From Archangium violaceum (GTDB lineage: Bacteria; Myxococcota; Myxococcia; Myxococcales; Myxococcaceae), in assembly GCF_016887565.1 (NCBI RefSeq), contig NZ_CP069396.1:5872001-5936000 (forward strand): a DNA stretch of 64,000 nt. The letters are read 5' to 3'. Positions 56,885 through 64,000 of this stretch are shown here, piece after piece. A program made the position numbers and the translations under genes. Each line of letters opens with the position of its first letter. Positions within the stretch are counted from its first letter, which is position 1. The notes below the pieces were generated by a model that was not told the DNA's origin, did no database searches, and was given only the letters and a program-made list of their open reading frames with translations.

Positions 56885-57960
56885 AGTTCGCCAATGACCG
56901 CCGGAACGTCCCCGGTGGCTCCTCCCTGGACCGGTGGTGGATGCCGACCATCCTGAGGCTGCTCGTTTCCAGCATGGTGCTCAAGGATCCGCCGGATCAC
57001 CGCCGCCTGCGCAACCTCGTCCAGAAGGCGTTCACCCCCGTCATGGTCGAGAACCTGAACGGGCGGGTGGCGCAGATCACCGAAGACCTGCTGGACGCCG
57101 CCGCCCGGAAGCCGGTCGTGGACCTCATGGAGGACTTCGCGCTGCCCCTGCCGCTGACGGTCATCGCGGAGATGCTCGGCGTCCCCCAGTCCGACCGCAT
57201 CAGCTTCCGCGGGCTGATCGCCAAGGTCCTGGACTCCTCGGCGGTGACCCCCATTTCGTTCATTCGCAACTACCCCAACATGCTCCGGCTGAACAGGTTC
57301 CTCCGGAAGCTGGTGAAACTGCGCCGCGAGCAGCCGGGGGATGATCTGGTGACGGCGCTGGTGCAGGCCGAGGAAGGCGGGGACCGGCTCAGTGAGGACG
57401 AGCTCATCTCCATGGTCTTCCTCCTGCTCTTCGCCGGGCACGAGACGACGGTGAACCTCATCGGGAACGGCGTGCTGGAGCTGGTGCGGCACCCCGGCCA
57501 GCTCCAGAAGTTGCGCGAGCAGCCCGACCTCATCGACAGCGCCATCGAGGAGATGCTGCGCTTCACCAACCCGGTGGGGGTCGTGGCGCCGCGCTTCGCC
57601 AGGGAGGATGTGGAGATCGCGGGCGTCCCCATTCCCAAGGGCAGCACGATCACCCTGCTGATCGCCTCGGCGAACCTGGACGAGACGGCGTTCCCCGACG
57701 CGGACAAGCTGGACATCACCCGCAGCCCGAATCGGCACGTGTCCTTCGGGTACGGAATCCATTACTGCCTGGGCGCTCCGCTTGCCCGGCTGGAGGCCCG
57801 GGTCGCCATCCCCGCGCTGCTGCGGCGCTTCCCGCGCCTCGACCTGGCGGTGCCGGCGGAGAAGCTGCGCTGGCGTCCCAACATCGGCTTGCGCGGCTTG
57901 GAGGCGCTGCCCCTCTCCGTGTCCCTGGACGGCTCGGCGGCTGGACGGTCCGCCGCGTAG
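56885..57960 (+). pseudogene. Cytochrome P450, 5'-truncated
   Basis: About 358 residues of P450: NDRRNVPGG, ppDHRRLRNLVQKAF, I-helix FAGHETT, EEMLRF (E-x2-R), and haem loop FGYGIHYCLGAPLARLEA with the Cys ligand. P450s of this class have about 400-420 residues. Homology begins abruptly near 56,885, at the IS3 remnant, so roughly the first 65-70 residues (A helix, first beta sheet) are gone. The frame is otherwise open and an ATG lies at 56,941, so it might be translated, but a correct fold is doubtful. Probably a former secondary-metabolite or lipid hydroxylase. Confidence 0.82.
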
Positions 57961-58388
57961 AACCGGCGCAGTGTCTGACGAGAGGGGACGCGCACGGTGC
58001 TCCAGGCGCGCGTCCGGCTCAATCCCTCTCCCGCCTGGGGTGGCTGTCTGCGCAGCCACCCCAGACGGTGCACGGCTCAGCTCACTGAATGACGGTGAGG
58101 ATCTGCGTCTCGCACGTGGTGGAGTTGATGAAGGAGTTGGCCGCGTCGATCGTACAGACGGCGCCGCCGTAGGTGCTCCCCCAAGCAGGTGCGGAGGAGA
58201 GGAGCGTGACGCGCCCCCAGGTAGGAGCAGAGGAGGCGAACCTGCCGCCAGAGGCATCCGGCGAGAACCCTCGAGAGCGTCGAGGGCGGTTTTCATAGGA
58301 CTTCCGGCCGTTTGCGCCGCCCCCGCCCCATCCCGAGCATGGCGGCTCCTCCTGGCGATGTCCCGTCAGCCTTTCCTCTGCGTCCTCG
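57961..58388. other. Gap of about 430 bp
   Basis: Between the P450 relic and the TPR gene. On the - strand 58,082-58,250 reads as a possible C-terminal protein tail (LLSSAPAWGSTYGGAVCTID ... CETQILTVIQ) without a start; I do not recognise it. The GC-rich palindrome GGTGGCTGTC/GCAGCCACC near 58,040-58,062 may act as a terminator for the P450 frame. Nothing else is seen. Confidence 0.45.
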
Positions 58389-60689
58389 TCACAGCGAAAT
58401 CTCCCACTCCTCCGCCACCGTGCGCTGCGCCTCCGCCTGCTGTTGCCTCCCCATCTTCTCCAGCAGCGTGGGCCACAGCAGTGGATACGGCAGCCCCTCC
58501 GTACACCGGTGCAGGCTCGCCTCCACCTCACCCAGGTCCACGCCCGGCGGTACGGCCAGCAACGCGAAGAACCCGGGAACCTCCTCCCCCTCCGGGGTCA
58601 TCAGCCGGTACGTGTCCGCGGTGCGCACCGACAGGCGCGCTCCATACGCCGCCATCGCCTCGTGCATCCGCTCGATGACCTCGTCGCCCGGGCCCGCGCC
58701 GTCCAGCGCGAAGACGCTGTATCCGCCCGGCCGGAGCACCTCCACGACGGGGTACAGCCACGAGTGCTCCTCTTCCTCTCCCTCCGCGGGGCCCTCGTTG
58801 AGCGGCGTGGCGTCGAATGCCACGATGTCCCCCATGTGCTGGGGGGCATCGGGCATGGCGATGGAGTGCACCCGTGCGGTGACGGGGCCGGTGCGCCGCG
58901 CCCACACCTCCGTGAAGGTGCCGTCCGGCTCGGTGTAGCGCAGCTGGCACGCCTCCCACTCCTCCTCCACCGGGCCGGAGTCCCCGGGCAGTTTGAACTC
59001 GAGCCGTGCGGCGGACGCGCGCACCACGTCCCAACGCCCGAGCAGGGTGGCCACGAGCATCCGGTCCCAGTCGTGCGGCCCCGGCTCCGGCCAGCGGGCC
59101 ACGGCGGCGTCCAGCCGCGCCAGGGCCTGCTCCCGCTCACCCGTGTCGCGCTCCAGGGCCGCGAGAGTCAGGGTGGTACCGCGCAGCTCCGGGTCGAGCT
59201 CCAGCATCTCGCGCATCGCGGCCTTGGCCGCGGCCTTCTCGCCCGTCTCGAGCGCGGCCCGGGCCCGCAGCCGGTACGCCTCCACGCGCAGGGGCGTGTC
59301 ACCGGACGCGGCCAGCACCGAGTCGATGAGGGCGTGCAGCTCCGTGAAGCGCCGCCGCTCGAGCAGGTTCATGCCGAGCTCCCGCACGACATCGGGGGTG
59401 GGGTGCGCGTCCGCGTCCAGCAGCGAGCGCAGCGCCACCTCCGCTTCCTCGCCGCGGCCCAGCTGCTCCAGTGCCTTCGCCTGGGCGTGCACGAGCGTCG
59501 CCCGTTCCCCGGGCCAGCGCGTCCGTGCCGCGTCGAGCAGCTGGAGCACGTCCTCGGGGGCCTCCGCCGCCTTCTCGAGCAGCGCCGCGGCCGACTCGGG
59601 CAGCTCGGGCGGACGCGCGGGGGTGAGGGCCTCCGCGCGCGCCCGCAGACGGCGCAGCGTTTCGTCCGCGCCCAGGGGCTTGCGCAGCCGGGGCAGGAGC
59701 GCCTCGAGCTTCGCGCACGCGTGCAGGGCGGAGCGCTGCTGGCCCCGCTCCAGTGCGGCCTCGGCACGCCGCACCTCCAGGCGGAACGCCTGGCGGATGG
59801 CCCCCGTGCTCGCGAGCCGCTCGGCGAACTCCAGCAGTGTGCGCTCCAGGTTGGCGTCGTTTCGGACGGCCCCGGCCTTCATCAGCTGCACGAGGGCGTC
59901 CGCCCAGTCGCCATAGTGGCTGGGCGTGGCGCGCACCGCGGACAGGGAGGGCAGGGCCTCGAGGGCCTCGGAGGTGCGCCCCAGACGCGCGAGCACCCGC
60001 GCCCGCAGGATGCGCCCCTCCATCCGGGTGGAGTCCGACGTCGATTCCGCCTCGGCCTCCTCCGCCACCGCGAGCGCCTCTGGCAACCGGCCCAGCGCGA
60101 GGAGCACGTTGGCGCGCTCGCTCAGGAGGTACTTGCGCTTGTGGGCCTGTCCGGCGGCCACCAGGGCGGCGTCCTGCTTCTCCAGCCACGCCAGCGCCTC
60201 CTCGGGGCGCTCCTCGTCCATCAGGCCCAGGAAGTACTCGGTGGACAGGCACGTGAAGCACGGCCAGGTGGGGTCGATGCGCGCGAGCGTCTCGAGGACG
60301 ACCGCCTTGCGCTCGGCCGCCCAGCCCGGGCCGTCCGCGCGCCCATAGCAGCCGGCCACGTCCTGGGTGACGCAGACGCTCTGGGGGCACTCGCGCGTGT
60401 CCTCGCGGTGGGCGAGCTCCAGGAGCGAGATCGACTCGGAGAGCCACTCCCCCGGCTCGGAGCGGTGGAAGATGCGGCTCTGCAGGTTCCAGTGCCGGAA
60501 GAAGACCTCCAGCCACGGGCTCTTCGTCTGGCGGGCGAGCGCGAGCGCCTCGGGGATGAGGGCGTCCACCTGCACGTGGGCGTCATTCGTGACGAGGGTG
60601 GGCAGCCGATCGATGAGCTCGGCGAGGCGCTCGTTCCCCGTGCGGCGTGCTTCGGCTTCGGCTTCGTTCACCCACTTCCAGATGTCCAT
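58389..60689 (-). CDS. Large tetratricopeptide-repeat (TPR) protein, partner of the HSP90-like gene
   Basis: 766 residues from the ATG at 60,689 (MDIWKWVNEAEAEARRTG); longer frames run into the HSP90 gene. Residues about 1-560 are helical with TPR-like pairs, rich in Ala, Leu, Arg and Glu (for example EALAWLEKQDAALVAAGQAH, EALAVAEEAEAES, TTLTLAALERDTGEREQALA). The last 170 residues form a different, mixed domain (YTEPDGTFTEVWARRTG, FDATPLNEGPAEGEEEEHSW, RPGGYSVFALDGAGPGDEVI). It lies 37 bases after the HSP90-family gene and is surely in the same operon. TPR proteins are the classic HSP90 co-chaperones in eukaryotes; a matching role here is inferred. Confidence 0.85.
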   Translation of the reverse strand: MDIWKWVNEAEAEARRTGNERLAELIDRLPTLVTNDAHVQVDALIPEALALARQTKSPWLEVFFRHWNLQSRIFHRSEPGEWLSESISLLELAHREDTRECPQSVCVTQDVAGCYGRADGPGWAAERKAVVLETLARIDPTWPCFTCLSTEYFLGLMDEERPEEALAWLEKQDAALVAAGQAHKRKYLLSERANVLLALGRLPEALAVAEEAEAESTSDSTRMEGRILRARVLARLGRTSEALEALPSLSAVRATPSHYGDWADALVQLMKAGAVRNDANLERTLLEFAERLASTGAIRQAFRLEVRRAEAALERGQQRSALHACAKLEALLPRLRKPLGADETLRRLRARAEALTPARPPELPESAAALLEKAAEAPEDVLQLLDAARTRWPGERATLVHAQAKALEQLGRGEEAEVALRSLLDADAHPTPDVVRELGMNLLERRRFTELHALIDSVLAASGDTPLRVEAYRLRARAALETGEKAAAKAAMREMLELDPELRGTTLTLAALERDTGEREQALARLDAAVARWPEPGPHDWDRMLVATLLGRWDVVRASAARLEFKLPGDSGPVEEEWEACQLRYTEPDGTFTEVWARRTGPVTARVHSIAMPDAPQHMGDIVAFDATPLNEGPAEGEEEEHSWLYPVVEVLRPGGYSVFALDGAGPGDEVIERMHEAMAAYGARLSVRTADTYRLMTPEGEEVPGFFALLAVPPGVDLGEVEASLHRCTEGLPYPLLWPTLLEKMGRQQQAEAQRTVAEEWEISL

Positions 60690-60726
60690 GACGGGCGTGT
60701 TTCCTCGAAAAAGGTCGGGGGATGGA

Positions 60727-62544
60727 TCAGACGGAGGGAGGGAGCAGCGCGCACAGGGCCGCGGAAATGCCTTCCAGGGCGGAGGCCACGCCGGGTGCGC
60801 CGGCGCGCTCGTCGCGGTGGGAGAGGAGCGTGCACAGGCCGGAGAGGAGCCGCCCGGCGGAGCGTGCCCGGTCCTCGGGGGCCGCGAGCAGCGCCTGCAG
60901 CGTGGGGGCGTCCATATTGAGGTAGAGGCGAGCCTGGGCGCGGGAGGTGATGGTGGCGGTGAAGCCGCGCGCCAGCGACAGCACCGCGGCCCCGATGCGC
61001 TTGTCCGCCGCATCCGCCTCGAGCCGGGCCTTCAGCTCGGCCTCCCGGTCCGGCACCAGCACCAGGGGCAGGGCGGAAGGGGAGAAGCGGCTCGGCACCA
61101 GCTCCACGCCTTCCTGCGCGAAGAGGGCGCGCAGCCGCTCCTCCTGCGCGGGCTCCAGTTGGACGCGGGGGAAGAGGGCCGCGTTGCCCTCGCGCGTGCC
61201 CAGTTGCAGCACGGGCAGCCCCTGGCGCTCGGCCCACCTCCGGGTGAAGGGCAGCGCGGCGTAGCGGCCCGAGTCCACCACCGGGACGCCGAGCGCGCGG
61301 CAGAGCACCTCCTCGGGCCCTCCGCTCTCTCCCGTGGAGGCATGCAGCCGCCCCCCGCTGCGACGATGCACCGCGGGCAGGGTGAGGTCGCCCTCGGTGG
61401 TGGGCACCTTGAGCGCGTCCGCGAGCAGGGTGAAGAGCCGCTCGTCACACAGGGCCGCCCCGAGCAGGGCCTCGTTGTGCCGCTGCAGCAGCCGCCGCCA
61501 GGTGGGCTCGTCCTCGCGGGCCAGCCGGGACAGCCCGTCGATGAGGCACTCGCGCACCTGCTCCGCCGTCACGTCGAAGGCCGCGTCGCGCTGGACGTCC
61601 TCACGGCTCGCCGTGGGGGTGAGCGTGTCCGCTTCGAGCACGCCGCCCACGAAGCCGGCCCACTCCGGGAGCAGCTCGCGTGCGTCGCGGCTCACCAGCA
61701 TGCCGCGCACGAAGACGGACAGGTTGCGGTTGTCGGAGGTGCCGTACGTGGCGCCGTCATGCAGCCACAGCAGGCCGCGCGCACCGCCCCCGTTGCCAGG
61801 GGTGACGGGCAGCGTGCACAGCGGCTCGAAACGTCGCTCGAAGCGCGCGGCGAAGGCGCGCTCGAGCGAACGTCGGCGCAGGGGCGAGTGCGCTTCCGCC
61901 TCGCGCCAGGGTGGCGGGGGGCGGTTGATGGCGGGCCGCTCCGGGCTGCTCACGTGGATGGCCAGGGGCAGCAGGCAGCAGTAGCGCTGCAGCAGGGCCT
62001 CCAACGTGGGAGCGTCACACAGGGGCCGGAAGCGCTCGGAGAGCTGGAGCACCACGCGCGTGCCCACGTTCTGCGCGGCGTGCGGGGTCACTGTGTAGCG
62101 CTCGCCACCGGCGCTGGAGAAGTGCCACCCCTCCTGCGGCGTCTGGAAGGAGGTGGTGTAGAGGTCCACCCGCGTGCTGACCACGTAGGCGGAGAGGAAT
62201 CCGATGCCGAACTGGCCGATGAGCCCCGCGTCCGCGCCCGCGGCCCGGAGGCGCCCGGTGTAACCCGCGCCCACGGTGGCCAGGTAGCGGTCGATCTCCT
62301 CGCGGGTGAGCCCCGCCCCGTTGTCCACGATGGACAGCGTGCCAGCGGCCGCGTCCGGCACCACGAGGATGCGGGCCTCCGGGGCGGATGCGTCCTCCAG
62401 CCGCCGGCGCGTGCAGCTGTCGTGCGCGTTCTGCACGAGCTCGCGGACCACCACCTCGGGGGTGGAGTACATGTTGTTGGCCAGCACCCGCATCAACCCA
62501 CCCAGGTCCACCTGGGTGCGCACCAACTCGGCAACAGGACTCAC
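60727..62544 (-). CDS. HSP90-family molecular chaperone ATPase (HtpG-like)
   Basis: 605 residues from the GTG at 62,544 (GGAGAG six bases upstream), which places the GHKL ATPase as in HtpG: ELVQNAHDS with Glu35 and Asn39, DNGAGLT, and GQFGIGFLSAYVV. The middle domain (about 230-440: WLHDGATYGTSDNRNLSVFV, TPTASREDVQRD with the likely catalytic Arg region) and a shorter dimerisation part follow. It is clearly diverged from housekeeping HtpG and lacks a C-terminal MEEVD. The TPR gene follows after 37 bases. This represents a second, specialised HSP90 system; its client is unknown. Confidence 0.9.
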   Translation of the reverse strand: MSPVAELVRTQVDLGGLMRVLANNMYSTPEVVVRELVQNAHDSCTRRRLEDASAPEARILVVPDAAAGTLSIVDNGAGLTREEIDRYLATVGAGYTGRLRAAGADAGLIGQFGIGFLSAYVVSTRVDLYTTSFQTPQEGWHFSSAGGERYTVTPHAAQNVGTRVVLQLSERFRPLCDAPTLEALLQRYCCLLPLAIHVSSPERPAINRPPPPWREAEAHSPLRRRSLERAFAARFERRFEPLCTLPVTPGNGGGARGLLWLHDGATYGTSDNRNLSVFVRGMLVSRDARELLPEWAGFVGGVLEADTLTPTASREDVQRDAAFDVTAEQVRECLIDGLSRLAREDEPTWRRLLQRHNEALLGAALCDERLFTLLADALKVPTTEGDLTLPAVHRRSGGRLHASTGESGGPEEVLCRALGVPVVDSGRYAALPFTRRWAERQGLPVLQLGTREGNAALFPRVQLEPAQEERLRALFAQEGVELVPSRFSPSALPLVLVPDREAELKARLEADAADKRIGAAVLSLARGFTATITSRAQARLYLNMDAPTLQALLAAPEDRARSAGRLLSGLCTLLSHRDERAGAPGVASALEGISAALCALLPPSV

Positions 62545-62695
62545 GCGCTCTCCGACAAGGAACAGGACCCGCAGACTATGCGAGCCCGGTGGGGGAGGGG
62601 AACGCGGCGGAATGCGACCCGGCACGCGCTCCGCCCCGATGGACGCGGCGGGTCGGCCTTCCTGACCGATGCACCCGAGCCTGTGCCTTCTCCCC

Positions 62696-64000
62696 TCAGT
62701 GTGAGTAGGGCGACAGGGAGTAGGGCCGGCTGTCCGGCCGGGTTGCCCACTTCTTGTTCGGCTTGGACTGCATCACGAAGCGCAGCTCACCACCAGCCAG
62801 GAGCTCCTCGTGGCGCACGTAGCTGCGCTCCAGGGGCTTGCCGTTGAGTGTCACCTTGCCGATGTAGGGGTTGCCGTCCCCGAGGTTCTCCGTCACCACC
62901 GTGAAGCGCTTGCCGTTGGGCAGGGTCATCGCGGCGCGCTCCACGAAGGGCCGGCCGATCACGTACTCATTGCTGCCCGGCGTCACCGGATAGAAGCCAA
63001 GCGCGGTGAACACCAGCCAGGCCGACATCTGGCCGCAGTCGTCGTTGCCGGCCAGCCCGTCCGTCGTCGCCTTGTACTGGCTGTCAATGATCTGCTTCAG
63101 CCGCTCCTGCGTGCGCCAGGGCTGCCCCGTGTGGTTGTACAGGTAGGCGACGTGGTGGCTCGGCTCGTTGCCGTGCGCGTAGTAGCCGATCAGCCCGGAG
63201 ATGTCCTCGACGTGCGCGAAGGCCTCGGGTGACACCCGGGTGTCGAACACCGCGTCCAGCTTCGCCGTCAGCTTCGCGTCCCCACCGAGCAGCTTGATCA
63301 ACCCGGCCGTGTCCTGCGGCACGTACCAGGAGTACTGCCAGGCGTTCCCCTCGGTGTAGTCGCTGCCGTAGCCGACCGCCGCTGGATCGAACGGCTCGCG
63401 GTAGCCGCCGTCGCTCTTGCGCGCGCGCACGAAGCCCGTCTTCGTGTCGAACACGTTGCGGTAGTTCCTCGCGCGCTGCTCGAAGCTCTTGGCCACGTCC
63501 TCGCGCCCCAGCTCGCGCGCCATTCGCGCGATCGTCCAGTCATCGAAGGCGTACTCGAGCGTCTTGGAGGCCGCCTCCGGCTCCTTGTCGATCGGCACGT
63601 AGCCGAGCTTCATGTAGTGCTCGAGCCCCCCGTAGGGCCCGTAGGTCGCGCTGGCCACCATGGCGTCGAACGCCTGGTCCACCGGATAGCCGCGGATGCC
63701 CTTCATGAAGGCATCGGCGATCACCGGCACCGCGTGGTAGCCGATCATGCACCACGTCTCCTGGCCATGGAATTGCCAGACGGGCAGGACGCCGTGGGGG
63801 CTCGTCCGCTGCGAGGCGAGCAGCGAGTGGATGAGGTCGTTGTTGCGCTGCTCCGGTTGGATGAGTGTCAGCAGGGGGTGCTCGGCGCGGTAGGTGTCCC
63901 AGAGCGAGAACGTCGAGTAGAACTCGAACCCCTGGGCCTGATGGACCTGGTTGTCGGGGCCCCGGTAGCGGCCGTCCGCGTCGGTGAACAGGCTGGGCGC
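62696..64000 (-). CDS. GH92 alpha-mannosidase, C-terminal part, 5' end outside window
   Basis: At least 434 residues; the frame is open to the right edge, so the true start is beyond base 64,000. Family signatures: FYSTFSLWDTYRAEHPLLTL, LPVWQFHGQETWCMIGYHAV, GNEPSHHVAYLYN with the probable acid Glu, and GNDDCGQMSAW with the probable base Asp. GH92 enzymes are calcium-dependent exo-alpha-mannosidases, usually secreted, cutting alpha-1,2 and other mannose links of fungal and glycoprotein mannans, which suits a predatory soil bacterium. It ends 150 bp before the HSP90-like gene on the same strand. Confidence 0.93.
   Translation of the reverse strand, partial: APSLFTDADGRYRGPDNQVHQAQGFEFYSTFSLWDTYRAEHPLLTLIQPEQRNNDLIHSLLASQRTSPHGVLPVWQFHGQETWCMIGYHAVPVIADAFMKGIRGYPVDQAFDAMVASATYGPYGGLEHYMKLGYVPIDKEPEAASKTLEYAFDDWTIARMARELGREDVAKSFEQRARNYRNVFDTKTGFVRARKSDGGYREPFDPAAVGYGSDYTEGNAWQYSWYVPQDTAGLIKLLGGDAKLTAKLDAVFDTRVSPEAFAHVEDISGLIGYYAHGNEPSHHVAYLYNHTGQPWRTQERLKQIIDSQYKATTDGLAGNDDCGQMSAWLVFTALGFYPVTPGSNEYVIGRPFVERAAMTLPNGKRFTVVTENLGDGNPYIGKVTLNGKPLERSYVRHEELLAGGELRFVMQSKPNKKWATRPDSRPYSLSPYSH

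Noticed and set aside
58443-62847. Two 825-826-codon + strand frames opposite the TPR and HSP90-like genes
   Set aside because: Shadow frames; the - strand has the GHKL motifs and TPR helices with sensible starts.

Overview
The window is high-GC DNA from a myxobacterium, most likely Cystobacterineae (Cystobacter, Archangium, Melittangium, Stigmatella or a close relative). The clues are a modular PKS/NRPS locus of the myxothiazol/melithiazol/cystothiazole kind, a Sit-type lipoprotein toxin with a DUF2019 immunity partner, many lipoproteins, and high-GC housekeeping genes. The genus is inferred, not proven.

Region 1 (1-19,698) is the 3' part of a biosynthetic cluster on the + strand. Four tightly packed or overlapping genes read AT-DH-KR-ACP (left end cut off), KS-AT-MT-KR-ACP, KS-AT-MT-ACP, and an NRPS of TubC-type docking, C, A, PCP and TE in which a luciferase-like monooxygenase is inserted inside the adenylation domain. 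This order matches MtaD-E-F-G of beta-methoxyacrylate respiratory inhibitors. The reading by eye is: a C=C unit, then a methyl-branched unit with O-methylation of a reduced hydroxyl, then O-methylation of an enolised ketone, then glycine incorporation and oxidative cleavage to a terminal amide. A fumarylacetoacetate-hydrolase-family gene follows. Two modules share an almost identical, purine-rich acyltransferase segment (1-577 and 11,484-12,060).

Region 2 (19.7-35.1 kb) is accessory and disturbed. It holds three TetR regulators (each facing a divergent gene across operator-like repeats), an MDR oxidoreductase, a broken IS110 transposase, a 154-bp direct repeat, a zinc-metalloprotease lipoprotein, a tRNA/tmRNA 3'-end fragment, a second lipoprotein, a CBM-glycosidase-like gene that has cut an NTF2-like gene, a hybrid histidine kinase-type sensor (PAS-PAS-GAF), scraps resembling hflX, thiG and ruvA, and a Baeyer-Villiger-type monooxygenase.

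Region 3 (35.1-54.5 kb) is core genome: family B DNA polymerase, CCA-adding enzyme, orphan DNA methyltransferase, mnmA, SPOR protein, manA, an EF-hand-like lipoprotein, an RHH protein coupled to two nucleotide-sugar enzymes, and then lepA-lepB-membrane protein-pyrB-pyrC-carA and a conserved hypothetical gene as one tightly spaced run.

Region 4 (54.5-58.4 kb) is again accessory: toxin-immunity pair, an IS3-family remnant, and a cytochrome P450 gene whose 5' end is lost next to that remnant. Region 5 (58.4-64 kb, - strand) holds a large TPR protein directly downstream of an HSP90-family ATPase gene, and the 3' part of a GH92 alpha-mannosidase that runs off the right edge.

All assignments come from reading the sequence by eye with family knowledge; no database search was run.
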